From Bombardia bombarda (lineage: Eukaryota > Ascomycota > Sordariomycetes > Sordariales > Lasiosphaeriaceae): a stretch of DNA of 64,000 bases. The stretch is from NCBI GenBank assembly GCA_030512295.1, contig JAULSR010000002.1, positions 4,340,001 to 4,404,000 of the forward strand, written 5' to 3'. Below the pieces are notes generated by a model, which worked only from the letters and a program-made list of their open reading frames with translations, had not been told where the DNA came from and ran no database searches. This document shows positions 43,700-54,189 of this stretch, piece after piece. Numbering within the stretch: position 1 is the stretch's first letter; each line of letters starts with the position of its first letter. Position numbers and translations under genes: made by a program.

Positions 43700-45169
43700 A
43701 TGCCAGCAGGAGAGAGCAAGTTCGATGCGTACCAGACTTCCCTGACGGGACGGTACTGCAGCCCGGAGATGTCGAGTCTCTTCAGCCAGAGGTCGCGTCA
43801 CTCGACCTGGCGCAAGCTGTGGCTGCTCCTGGCCGAGAGCGAGAAGGAGCTCGGCATCGAGGCCGTCACCCAGGAGGCTTTGGACCAGATGCAGGCCCAT
43901 CTGATCCTCACCGACGACGACTTTGAGGTTGCCCGTGTCGAGGAGAAGAAGCGCCGCCACGATGTCATGGCCCATGTGCACGCCTTTGGCGCTGTCGCCC
44001 CTGCCGCCGCCGGCATCATCCACTACGGCGCAACCAGCTGCTACGTCACCGACAACGCCGAGCTCATCCTCATGCGCGATGCCATGGATCTCCTCCTTCC
44101 CAAGCTGGCCAAGGTCATCTCCAACCTGGCAAAGTTTGCCGTCGAGTGGAAGGCCACCCCCACCCTGGCCTACACCCACCTGCAGCCCGCCCAGCTCATC
44201 ACAGTCGGCAAGAGAGCCGCCCAGTGGGCTCAGGACCTCATGTTTGATCTCGAGTCCATTGAGCACGTCCGCAGCGAGCTCAAGTTCCGCGGTGCCCAGG
44301 GCACTACTGGAACCCAGGCCTCTTTCCTGGAGATCTTCGACGGTGATGCCGCCAAGTGTGATGCCCTCAACGACCTGCTCTGCAAGAAGGCCGGCTTCCC
44401 CGCCTGCTACGACGTATCGACCCAGACCTACACGCGCAAGGTTGACTTGATGGTTGCCAACGCGGTCACAGGTCTCGGTGCCAGCGCCCAGAAGATTGCG
44501 GGCGACATCCGCCATCTGGCTGCCTGGAAGGAGGTGGAGGAGCCCTTCGAGAAGGACCAGATTGGGTCCTCGGCCATGGCCTTCAAGCGCAACCCCATGC
44601 GCTCCGAGCGCATCTACAGTCTCGCGCGCGAGCTCATGTCCAAGCCCGCCAGTTTCGCAAACACCCTCTCGGACCAGTGGATGGAGCGCACCCTGGATGA
44701 CAGCGCCATTCGTCGCATGGACATTCCCGAGATGTTCCTCCTCGCCGACGCCATCCTCATCGGTCTGGACAATGTGACGGATGGCCTGGTCGTCTACCCC
44801 AAGCGTATCGACTTCCGCGTGCAGGAGGAGCTTCCCTTTATGATCACCGAGACCATCATCATGAGGCTCGTTGCGCGGGGGGAGTCGAGGCAAGAGGCCC
44901 ATGAGCAGATCCGTGTCCTGTCGCACCAGGCCGGTCACGAGGTCAAGCACGAGGGCAGGCCCAATGACATGGTGGCACGGATCAAGGCTACGGAATTTTT
45001 CAAGCCTATCTGGGGCGAGATTGACGACATGTTGAAGTCTGAACTGTACACTGGCCGCAGCGCCGACATCGTCGAGCGCTTCTGCGGAGCTGGTGGCACA
45101 TTGGAGCAGAAGATTAAGCCTTACAAGGCTATTATCGACAAGACGACCACTGCTGAGCTCAGCGTTTGA
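43700..45169 (+). CDS. ADE13: Adenylosuccinate lyase
   Basis: A single exon of 489 residues. The start is taken at ATG 43700, which has a strong context (gtcaaaATGcc). An in-frame ATG 27 codons upstream would add a hydrophobic Ser-rich tail not expected for this enzyme. The fumarase/aspartase-superfamily signature SSAMAFKRNPM is at about residues 290-300 (catalytic Ser in the flexible loop). TH at 159-160 in AYTHLQPAQ is the catalytic His region. GATSCYVTDN, GAQGTTGTQASF and MRSERIYSLAREL are also diagnostic. It acts twice in de novo purine synthesis, cleaving SAICAR to AICAR and adenylosuccinate to AMP, each with release of fumarate, in the cytosol. Codon use is strongly GC-biased at third positions, consistent with high expression. 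Full length and intact. Confidence 0.97.
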   Translation: MPAGESKFDAYQTSLTGRYCSPEMSSLFSQRSRHSTWRKLWLLLAESEKELGIEAVTQEALDQMQAHLILTDDDFEVARVEEKKRRHDVMAHVHAFGAVAPAAAGIIHYGATSCYVTDNAELILMRDAMDLLLPKLAKVISNLAKFAVEWKATPTLAYTHLQPAQLITVGKRAAQWAQDLMFDLESIEHVRSELKFRGAQGTTGTQASFLEIFDGDAAKCDALNDLLCKKAGFPACYDVSTQTYTRKVDLMVANAVTGLGASAQKIAGDIRHLAAWKEVEEPFEKDQIGSSAMAFKRNPMRSERIYSLARELMSKPASFANTLSDQWMERTLDDSAIRRMDIPEMFLLADAILIGLDNVTDGLVVYPKRIDFRVQEELPFMITETIIMRLVARGESRQEAHEQIRVLSHQAGHEVKHEGRPNDMVARIKATEFFKPIWGEIDDMLKSELYTGRSADIVERFCGAGGTLEQKIKPYKAIIDKTTTAELSV

Positions 45170-45380
45170 GTCTGTTGATACATATTGAGCTTGTGGATAT
45201 ACTGTGGCATGTGGGTTTTCCGTGATAGATAAAAGAATATTGCACTACAGACTCATCTTGGTCCCTGAAGAGACAACGAAGAGTCGAAGAAGATGAAGTA
45301 GATGCCCAATGAACGCGATAGCATACATGTGCGGCTAGACTCCCCCATCAAGTACAGTACATAAAGACGATCAATCAGAC

Positions 45381-46550
45381 CTATGCACCCGGAGTGAACC
45401 AGCAGGTATACATTCCGATGCGGCCTGTCAATCCTTCTATGCAATGTACCTTCCAGCAAAACGACCAGTCGCGACCTCCGATAGTCTGGGACCTGCCCAG
45501 ACTCTGCCATACCTCGAGCTTTGCCTCGACGCCCTCGGGACCATGGTCGACAGTCGTCAGGTTTGCCACGGTGGGCCATAACCGGCAAAACCATCTCGAA
45601 CCTTCATCGGACACTGGGGGCGACCACTCCTTCTCCTCCTCCTCCTCCTTCGGCTTCATAACCTTCATAAACCTTTTCCAAACCGGGTCTCGTTCACGGT
45701 ATTCCCAGTCGGGGCTTTCCAATTTCCAAAGCGGGGCTGGTTTACGGTGTTTCTCTGATCCAAGTTGTTTCCAAACCGGGGGTTTCTTGGGCTTTTTCGG
45801 GACTTTAGATCCTCTCCAATCGCCTCTATAAACGTCATGCCGTATCAATCTCGGACGACGCCGCTTCGGGCCCATGCCCAAATGATACCTGGCATCGCGG
45901 GCAGTCCAGGGTAGGTATGTCGGCTCGTGACGGCATATTTGAAAGTCTCGTGGTATGGAGCTGTATGTCTCTTCCTTGCTGCCCTTTCCCAACCAGAAAT
46001 CCAACTCGTGCGCGTTCTCTACCGGGAGCCAGAGCCCCTGAGTGGTATGGATGATGAGGTCGCCGTCTACCACTTCGGCATCTCGTTTGAGCGAAACGCG
46101 CTTTCCTGTCCGGTGACTGTTATCGAATGCTGCCTTGCTATCCGACGGGTGGTAAACTGGTTGCAGTCGGGGCAAGATGTTGCTGGCGGACCCGGGGTGC
46201 GCGACCCAGCCAGTCTGCAGCGACAAGGAAGGCAACGACCCGTCCACCGGCGGCTGCCCGTGTATTATTCGTTTCCGATACCACTTCATGGCGAAGTGGG
46301 CAGCGCAAAAGGTGACTCTGTTCATGTACCCCCACCAGTCCGGACCGCTCTGCGCGTCGTAGATGCATCGGACTGTGCAATGCTTTGAAGGAGCGTCGTC
46401 GCTGGCGTAGGAGGCGGCGGTGCGGTGCAGGATCCAGCAGTATTGGCAAAGCGCTTGGTCTGGCCGCAAATCCCGCACGAGCAGGCGAAGAAGGCGGAAT
46501 TGCTCGTTCCGGTCTGGTGCATAGTAGGTGGTTGCTCTAGCTTCACTCAC
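45381..46550 (-). CDS. F-box-associated-like fungal protein, no AUG at 5' end (probably truncated)
   Basis: An open frame of about 389 codons whose first codon after the upstream TAA is GTG. The first in-frame ATG is only at about codon 75, after the most family-like part. Near the N-terminus, NEQFRLLRLLVRDLRPDQALCQYCWILH resembles the stretch that follows the F-box in many fungal F-box-like proteins (LLLRLERD...CxxCxxLH). Conserved-looking WGYMNRVTFCAAHF and WLPVENAHELDFWLG follow. The middle is Lys/Pro-rich with WK repeats (PPVWKQLG, APLWKLES, DPVWKRFM), and the end is Trp-rich. No F-box precedes it. A missed upstream exon (acceptor-like GCTAG at about 46535) or loss of the 5' end are the two explanations. 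Function unknown. Confidence 0.6.
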   Translation of the reverse strand: MSEARATTYYAPDRNEQFRLLRLLVRDLRPDQALCQYCWILHRTAASYASDDAPSKHCTVRCIYDAQSGPDWWGYMNRVTFCAAHFAMKWYRKRIIHGQPPVDGSLPSLSLQTGWVAHPGSASNILPRLQPVYHPSDSKAAFDNSHRTGKRVSLKRDAEVVDGDLIIHTTQGLWLPVENAHELDFWLGKGSKEETYSSIPRDFQICRHEPTYLPWTARDARYHLGMGPKRRRPRLIRHDVYRGDWRGSKVPKKPKKPPVWKQLGSEKHRKPAPLWKLESPDWEYRERDPVWKRFMKVMKPKEEEEEKEWSPPVSDEGSRWFCRLWPTVANLTTVDHGPEGVEAKLEVWQSLGRSQTIGGRDWSFCWKVHCIEGLTGRIGMYTCWFTPGA

Positions 46551-46836
46551 TTAGGTTATCTATCAATAACCCGGGGCGACACATGTCAAATGGAAGCCTA
46601 AGTTCTATGATGAGTGTATTTCATAGTTCAAGGTTCCTACAACGTCTTATTATGGCCGGCTACCGATATCACCGGCAATCTCGAGCACGCATTCACGTGA
46701 ATGCAGATAGGGGACATAAACAATCTCGGTTAGGGGAAAAGAAGGAGCAAAATAGGGAATAGAACTAATGTACTGTTGTTTACTTGGAGTGTCGACCCAT
46801 AACACTAACCCATAATAACTCAGTAACAAGCCAAAA

Positions 46837-48197
46837 TCAGTCGTAATACTTCACCGTCTTTCCCTTGAGGATCTCCTGCTCGGACACATCACGATCATTT
46901 CCCCCTTTTGTCCGGTCTTCTTCGGTCCCACCACCAGTCTCCTTCTTACTCTGCTGCTGCAAACCCACACCGGCCTTGACCCTTGCCCTCACCCACTCGC
47001 CCCCAGTAATCCCAACCGCCGACGACCGAGCAGCCTCATCGCGATCATCGTGATACCCAAGTCTCTCGAGCACCGCGCTTCCCTGAACAGGCACCAGCTC
47101 AACATTATCCTCAGGGCGCAGAAAATACAGCACACCCAGGCGGTTAATGTCCGCCTGGTCCGGGGGTGGCGCCACTACGCGATGGATGCTGCTCTTTAGG
47201 AAGCCGTTTGTCAAAAACTCGAGCGCGTCGGCGATGTTGACCGTGATGCTCCCCGGGAGCGGACGCACCCATTTCCACTCGCCCTCGCTGTCGTTCCCGC
47301 TGACCACCACGGAGCGGACCTGCAGCGCCGCGACGGGCTGTCGGAATAGCAGGGTCAGGCTGCCAAAGTCTGTGTGGCCCTTGACCCAGACGTTGTTGAG
47401 CGCCGCGTTCTCCTCGGGCGTTCGTCGGTGGTAGTACATGTAGCGCAGGTGGCAGTCGGATGGCTCCTCGTAGCGGTGGCGGGAGGTGAATGCGTCTTCG
47501 CGCAGCTCGAGGATGATGGCGAAGAGGACGAGGAGCTTGTGGATGATGGATTCGTGGATGTGGCGGGCAAAGTGGGAGATTTGGGCTTTGTGGGCTGTTA
47601 TGACAGCTGGGTGGGGGAGTTTTGCAAAGAGAGGGATGAATTTGGGGATGTTGTAGATCTCGGTGTTGTCGTAGAGACCTGGTTGGAGTTGCTGTGGTTT
47701 CTAGTTAATAAGTGAAATGGGCAGTATCTACCTAGTGGCGATTGTAGCAGCAACGTACTCGGATGCCGGCTGGTTTGTACCCATTGTACCCGCCGTTTTC
47801 GAGATCAGCGCGGTACTGAAGCTTTTCTTCCACAGGCAGCTTGAAGATAGCCTTCCCAATGGCGAACTGCTCATCGATCTCCTCCTGGCTGAGCCCAAAG
47901 TTGACAATGTAAAAGAAACCGATGCTGCGGATGGCGTCAAAGAGCTGCCTGGCTAGCGCTTCTTTGCCTCCTGGTTGATCAAACTTGGAGAGGTCAAGCG
48001 TGACCAGGTCCGCCCATTCCACTATTAACAGTCAAAAGGTTAGCTATTGTATGAATTCTGGATTTTGGTCGCGGTACATGGTCGTCCCATCCTGTCATGC
48101 ATGAAGAGCACCCACAATCATATTTAGTCTCAGGGACTTGCTGGTACGCAGGCAGGATTCCTGAACTGGCCTGATATGTTTCAACAACGGTGGCCAT
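46837..48197 (-). CDS. Isopenicillin N synthase-like Fe(II)/2-oxoglutarate oxygenase
   Basis: Three exons, 48197-48116, 48021-47759 and 47691-46837, encode 399 residues. The introns are 94 bases (GTGGGT...AATAG) and 67 bases (GTACGT...ACAG). The DIOX_N domain begins EWADLVTLDLSKFD, with GFFYIVNFGLS and NGGYNGYKPAGI. The catalytic jelly roll has His221 and Asp223 (VKGHTDFGSLTLLF) and distal His285 (SSIHRVVAPP). The usual RxS co-substrate motif appears as RLG (INRLGVLYF), a variant also common in this fungal clade. This broad family hydroxylates or desaturates secondary metabolites, hormones and plant-like flavonoids; the substrate here is unknown. The C-terminal about 60 residues are hydrophilic and low in complexity. 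It is divergent from a TDT transporter. Confidence 0.92.
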
Positions 48198-48981
48198 GGT
48201 GTACCTCAATCAATCGTGCAAATTCAACAATGCTTGGATGGAGTCGAGAATCAGTTCTCTCACTGAAGATGCAGTGATGCAAAATGAGTTTGCCATCTTC
48301 AAGCTCCGCATCATGTGCGGGGAACAAGAGGATGTTACTTGTACTCATGAGTTCTCGCCCTCAACAGTTGGCCAGTTCTGCTTACCCATCGTACATGTGT
48401 GAAAGACAATGGCGTTGGGCGATGGTGGCGTCATTTTGGCAAAGAACCCCCATTCGTTGCTCTGCGGGGGCTTGATTGGTGTCACAGACCGCCCGGATGC
48501 TTCAAAGCTGCACCGCTTACCGCGCTTGCCCTGTTTGGGGGTGAGTCGCTGCTTCTGCATCAGGGTGACGACCGACGGTGACGTTTGCGAGGATAGGAAT
48601 TCGGGAAAGAACTGAAAACTTCAATCATAAGTCTCCATCTTTCCATCTTTCCTTCCTTCTTGAAATCCACCTCACATCCAACACGCTCGCTCTTGCCGAT
48701 TGTCATGGTCGCCCTCTTCCTTTTTGTTTGTAAACCGGGAAGGTGCCAACGACAACGATAGGACAAAACTCCGAGCACCGGACACGATGCTCCCAGCTGG
48801 CAGGCGCGATGCCGTCTACATTGAAACGGTGGGGAGGCCCAGCTCCAAAATCTTTGATTTCTTTGGCATCTCTCCCGCCGAAAGTCCAATCTTGGGCAGA
48901 TTTCCCGACGCGGTAGAGCACACACAACTCTCAGATTCTGAACACTCGACTCTGCCATCATCCGCAACACTACCGTACAAC
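48198..48981. promoter_or_regulatory. Shared divergent upstream region
   Basis: These 784 bases separate the start codons of the IPNS-like oxygenase (-) and the TDT transporter (+), so both promoters must lie here. An in-frame ATG at 48787 could extend the transporter N-terminus by 65 residues. Confidence 0.5.
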
Positions 48982-50292
48982 ATGGCTACCGAAAACGACA
49001 TAGAACTTCAGGCCGAAAGAGCCAGTGGCAATCGACAGCAATCCTGTCCACATCCATGCCACACGAAATGCTCTCTTGGGACGAAGAAGACAGCTTTCAG
49101 CATGCGATGGTAAGTGATCGCTGCTACCCTATGTAGATCCTCTGCCAGCAGCACACTTGTTCTAACGACTTGCCGGCGTAGGTTTGTGTGGTGTGCCAAC
49201 ACCGGGATGATTGCCACGATTCTCGAACTCTTCCCCGCCCAGCTTAGATTCAACGGCCACTCAACCATTTTCACTACTCTTCTCTACTTGTTTCTAGCGC
49301 TCCTTGCTATCTTCTTGTTTATATACGCAGTCCTTGTGCTGGTCAACATCTGGGCTGTATTTTGGTATCGGAAGGAGCGGCGGCCCAAGCTCTTCGACAT
49401 TATCTCCTTGACAGTACCCGAGGTTGACGACGGCGTTTACTTTACGATCAGCGTGCTGATTAACACAGTACTTATTCGGTCGGTAACCGACCCTTCGCTT
49501 ACGGAACCAACCGAACACCTGTTTCTGTCGTGGTTCTTCGTCGCCATATCAGTTCTTTTTTACACAGTTGGCACGTTTTTCGATCGTTTCTGGGACGATA
49601 AACGTTTGGGAAGGAGTGTGGCGGTTCTTCCACCGGCTGATGGAATGGCTCTTTTGGCCTTTGTGGGGGGCTTTGTGATCTCGATATCATCACCAGAGCT
49701 GAGAAGCGGCAGCCTGGCCTTTGCCATTGTTTTGTGCTCACTGGCCGCCTTGGGGGTCGCTATCTTCATGACTTTCTCTCACTACTGGTACACTGAGTTT
49801 CTTCACCCAGACTCGGAGGACAATCGGCCGGTGCCGCTCAGTCAAAAGGCTATTGTGTTATTCTACCTTGTGGGACCCGCGGGTCTGTGTGCAGCAGCGC
49901 TCCAGGTTCTCGGAGATGACGTTGGCCTCGCATTCGGTATTGCAGAGTCTGATGATATACTCAACATGACCTTCACCTTACTTTCTTTCCCTCTGATGGG
50001 CATAGCAGCCATGTGGCTCATCATAGCTCTCGCAACTGCTGGTTACTGCGTTTGCCGAAGAGAACTGACGTGGGAAGAAGATTGGAACAGCGTTGTCTTT
50101 TCTGTGGCTGGACTGGCTCTCTCAACGGTACTATTGGCCAACAAGCTGGACTCGTTGCCTTTTGGAATCATCACATGCATCCTGCTTGTTTTCATTATCA
50201 TTGTCTTTTTCATTAATGTCGGTTTCACGGCGTGGCGCATTATCAGGCGTGGACTGCTGGCTGCCAGGGGGATCTCGCGAATTCAAGAGTGA
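48982..50292 (+). CDS. TDT/SLAC1-family (C4-dicarboxylate/malate or anion) transporter
   Basis: Two exons, 48982-49109 and 49182-50292, encode 412 residues. The 72-base intron (GTAAGT...GCGTAG) splits the Trp codon of MRWFVWCANTGMIA. About ten membrane segments follow, beginning WFVWCANTGMIATILELFP, which matches the first helix of the TDT fold. FLALLAIFLFIYAVLVLVNIW, SLAFAIVLCSLAALGVAIF and FGIITCILLVFIIIVFFINV are others. Family members export or import malate, sulfite or other small anions at the plasma membrane. Substrate residues cannot be assigned by eye. ATG 48982 is preferred because its context (acaacATGg) is good and the Cys/His-containing tail SCPHPCHTKC precedes helix 1. Divergent from the oxygenase gene. 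Confidence 0.85.
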
Positions 50293-50817
50293 TGAGGAAA
50301 GCGAGTCGATTATGTCGCGGGCTTAGGGGGTTATATCATTAATATGAGAGACAGGAAGAGCGGAAAACAGCTTAGAATACGACAACATGTTCTTCGTGGG
50401 TAGTTCAGGTAGAGGAACCAACCTTGCTAGCGAACGTAACTTGGGGATATAATTCAACATCTTGCTTAAACACGCCATATAACTTTTCCCAAGTGACAGT
50501 CATCAAGGTACATCGCATTACATTTAGCAGTCTCCTGAACTTCTTCCTTGCCAACGTCATTAGCTACACTGGTCTCTTATCATCCAGACAAGCATTAATG
50601 AAATACCCACGACACCATCCTGCGAAACTTCCACTTACACGCTTGCAAAATTGAGATGCCACTGATATAAGAGAGGACCAAGCGGTGGGAGGCACGGGTC
50701 ACAGTCGGAATGCCTACAGCCATGGAGAAGCAACTTGTGGAAGCACAAAAATGGCTTTTGCCTAGGTAGTTATGGTCCAGACTCTATCTGAATTCCAAGG
50801 GGGTATCATCGCAAACA
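50293..50817. other. Convergent intergenic region
   Basis: No gene seen between the transporter stop and the LOR-protein stop. Confidence 0.6.
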
Positions 50818-51506
50818 TTAATAAGACTTGGTCTCGTTGTTCTTCTCATCCATGCAAATGCACAAGGCCACCATGAGGGCCATGTCGACATTTGGCGCCA
50901 CCGTCAGGGCATATGTCTGCTGGCCAAACAAGAGGTCGCGGCCGCTCAGCAGCTTGCGGTCGATGCGGGCCACCGTGTTGCCCGTCTTCTCGTCGACAAT
51001 GTCGGCGGCGCTGTCGAACCAGTTGCCCTTCATGGTGAGCGTCTCGGCGGCGCCGTTGGCATTGGTAAAGGTTGCTGTGGCCTTGGAGCCGAACACTTGT
51101 CATAACCGATGTTAGACGGCGGAGGAGAAGGAGGGGTGCATGCATGCAATATGCGGGGTGAGTGAGTTAGTGTGCGACACTTACAGGCAAAGCTGCTCTT
51201 GACCTCGAGAAGTTTCTTCTTCCTTGGGTCCTCGACGACATATGTGGTGTGGATCAGGTGGAAGAGCTCCTTGACGATGTCAAACAGGTGGGTGCCGTTC
51301 ATGTCGTAGACGGACTTGCGGCCAGACAGGCTCATGACGGAGCCCTGCACGCGTAGTATGGGCTGGCCATTTTGGAGTTTGATCTCGAAGCTGTCGCCAG
51401 AAAGCGACATGACCTTCTCGCGCAGGACGAGGGTCTCGGTCTGGCGCGCGATGAAGGGCGCAAAGATGGCGATCGGTTGGGGCGCGGGGGCGAGTTGGTA
51501 ACCCAT
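50818..51506 (-). CDS. LURP-one-related (LOR/DUF567, tubby-like) protein
   Basis: Two exons, 51506-51185 and 51095-50818, give 199 residues. The 89-base intron (GTAAGT...ACAAG) splits a Leu codon. The beta-rich LOR fold is visible: LVLREKVMSLSGDSFEI, QPILRVQGSVMSLSGRKSVYD, FDIVKELFHLIHTTYVV, LLEVKSSFA, ATATFTN, ETLTMKGNWFDSAADIVD, VARIDRKLLSGRDLLFGQQTYALTV, and a C-terminal helix VDMALMVALCICMDE. This is the 12-strand barrel around a hydrophobic helix shared with tubby and scramblases. Membrane-lipid binding is inferred for the superfamily; the fungal role is unknown. Length is typical and the gene looks intact. Confidence 0.93.
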
Positions 51507-53019
51507 CTTGTTGTTAAGGGAAGGGGGAGTGGACCGTGATGCAGATTACAAGTGGTGTTTGTTGGGACCACTGGAGGGATGCGGGGTGATGGAGGTGTTT
51601 TTATCACTCCGTGCCTCTCGCTGGGATGAATGGTGCCCCTCAAGCTGTGATTTAGCGTGGCGAACGAGCGCAAAGGTGACCAAGGTGACTTCAATGTTGG
51701 CCGCGGGGCTTGCCCCTTTCAGGGGGATTGCCCCCAAACTATTTCAAAACTGCCCCTCAGTGCTCCGCTTGTCAGCGAATGGGAAGCGTGGCAGCTAAAG
51801 TGGAAAATGGGGACGGTGGCTCAGTGGGTCTTGGCAGGCGCAGCTGAAAAGAAAGCGTCTCTAGTGAATCAATGGTTGATCACACTTGTTGTCACTTGTC
51901 TCCTTGTGCCCGACAGCCACAGGATGTGCAACAGAGAGAGGAGGCAGCCGGCAGATACGAATATGTGTCCGGCAACAAATGACGTCATGGGTCCCAAACA
52001 CGCTATTCATTTTGAATCTCTGGTCACACAATTGCACAGTTCTCCTTAATTTCGAGCTGCTAACTGATGGTTTACCCTACTTAGTTGACGCGAGTTGGCG
52101 AGATCCAATCACCACATTCGATGCAGTCCGCCGCTGAACAGAAATAAGAACGAAGGGAACGAGGTCAGGCAGGCAGGCCAACTTGAATATCGTCAATCCA
52201 ATTCTTCTTAGTGCCGTCCATCATTCTGAATGAAAACGAAATATCTACCGCTTTCGAAACCGTCTTCATTTGCACCTCGCAAGAGCTACGAAACCGTTGC
52301 CACTATCAAAAGTGCAGGGCACCTCAGCACAACAATAATGATGCAATCCCATTCTTCCGTAGATGACCCGGAAATTGATAAAGAGTCCAAAATACTGCAA
52401 TACCATTTGTGATTTTTGGCTGTGGCGACGGCCTGCAGCGATGCTAGCCAATTAGATTCTAGTCTACCCCGGTCGTCGACATGACCAAGAATAAGATGCC
52501 AGATTCCAACCATGACGGGGACGAGTGTCCTTGAAATGAAGAAGCTGATTAGTTTGACTTGGACATCTTGATAAGCGATGGCAATTGAAATCGATTCAAG
52601 GGCCGAGATACTGCACATTGGAGGAGAGATACACCTAGCAACGAGTTGTCGAGAGAGTTGGAAAGATATTTGGAATATCCGAAAGTTGTCCGTTTCAGGT
52701 TTAAGAGACTCAACGGCTGCACACTTGGCCATGATTGGTTTTGGACGGCGTATATTGATGTTACTACCTGTTCTAACTAGAAGCCTATATATACATCCAA
52801 CAGGTTTCAACAGGCTTGACAAGGAACTGAGTAGATGAAAGCTTTCTCCTGAACTGGCCATTGGATCGTTGATGATCTCGGATGCCTGCTGTAAACTGCT
52901 GTGACGAGACAGCAAAGCACTAAGTCTAGCGTTGCGTCTTTGGCAACCAACTCCCTCTTAAGTCTATATGCTTATACGACAACTACCTACCTTGGTTTCG
53001 AACCCCGGCCAGACATTCA

Positions 53020-53610
53020 GGTACTGTGTCTCACAGCAGCGAAGAAGAAGAAAGGGACGATGAGGACGTGACGATTGGGAAAGATGGAGGGGACTCGAAA
53101 TATTTGACATTCAGAGAGCTAAACAAGAATGGAATCACGTTCATCTGGGTCCCAAAAAAGCGCAAGCTTGGATGGGAGAAATTTCGGATGGATTACGGAG
53201 GGATATTATTCGAACGTTCAATGGGCGAGGATACCATAATGGTGGCGAAGAGATAGCCAAGACGGTTGCACCGCAGAGAATGCACGAATTGCTGTCCCTC
53301 AACATCAAGGTCCTTCAGTTTGCAGACCAGTACCCTTAACACCATACCTGACTTTCCTACCTCTCTCAATAAGATCGCCTCCGTTCTCGATCTGAAGGGG
53401 GGTGATAGCAACGATAATAAGGAAAATGAAGTCCCGATTGAGAAGCTCAGAGAGGCCAAAGTCTCGTGCCACAAGCTGTTGGAGGTCGTGTCTGCTAGAG
53501 GCGTAGTAGTTGAGGAGTTTGACGATCCATGGCGTGGTGCCATCTCGATATTCAAGGACGTGGATGATCGCTGGGCTGAGTGCGATGATAAGGATGAAGA
53601 GCAACTATAA
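53020..53610 (+). pseudogene. Remnant of an unrecognised gene in three frames
   Basis: Three overlapping protein-like segments follow one another on the plus strand in different frames. The first (about 53030-53200) reads DSKYLTFRELNKNGITFIWVP and LGWEKFRMDYGG. The second (about 53200-53335) reads YHNGGEEIAKTV, QRMHELLSLNIKVLQFADQ. The third (about 53335-53610) reads IPDFPTSLNKIASVL, EKLREAKVSCHKLLEVV, EEFDDPWRGAISIF and ends DKDEEQL. Each is acidic or helical and ends where the next begins, as expected for one gene broken by two frameshifts. No ATG opens the first segment. No known domain is recognised. Very short introns are the alternative, but spacing leaves no room for a normal fungal intron at either junction. 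Confidence 0.45.
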
Positions 53611-54166
53611 TGTCTTGGACTTACGAAAAGACAGGCTCGACGACAACAATGTGGTATCGGCAGTACCCATTTTTAGAGCCGAAGGCCAATATGAAGCCGT
53701 TTGAAGCCTAATCTGTACCTGGACATGCAATCTTTTGACACTACCGATATCCGCAACAGAATGCTGCCATACCTACTCTGGATGTAATGTGGCATTTGAT
53801 AAGTTATATGGCTTGCCTGAGACAAAGATGGTGCATGCTGCGTGATGGGATGCACGTCTGGCCGACAAACGAATCATGATGCTTGGAGCACATGACTTGT
53901 GTGGCATGCAATTTTGATATGGGACCCCATTCGCGCGTTGGACGCCCTCGCTTCCCACTTTCTGTCATTACATCCCACCGCCATGTTTGTGTCAATACCG
54001 GTAGAGAGATAGACGAGTGACGCTGTTCAACCCTAGGTACCTTCCACGATGGGATGGCGCGCCAGGCGGCCAATGGGGGTCTTATATCACCAGTGAAAGA
54101 ATGGCGGCCGTCAAGTGTCATGGCGGGGGGGTTTACATGCCTAATTGGGGCACTTGCCTCAAGTCT

Positions 54167-54189
54167 CTGGGCTCGCTGGGCTCGCTGGG
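54167..54189. repeat. 9-bp tandem repeat, unit ctgggctcg
   Basis: About 2.5 copies, the reverse complement of the repeat at 4201-4227. Confidence 0.8.

Noticed and set aside
43679..44950. 423-codon open frame antisense to adenylosuccinate lyase
   Set aside because: It mirrors the strong GC third-position bias of the sense gene, which removes antisense stops. It shows no family features, and the sense frame is unambiguous.
52286..52915. 209-codon minus-strand frame
   Set aside because: It starts with TTG, has no recognisable domain, and an equally unconvincing frame lies opposite; not supported as a gene.
52990..53010. GGTTTCGAACCCC resembling a tRNA T-arm
   Set aside because: The flanking bases do not form a five-pair stem and no A-box or acceptor stem is found upstream.
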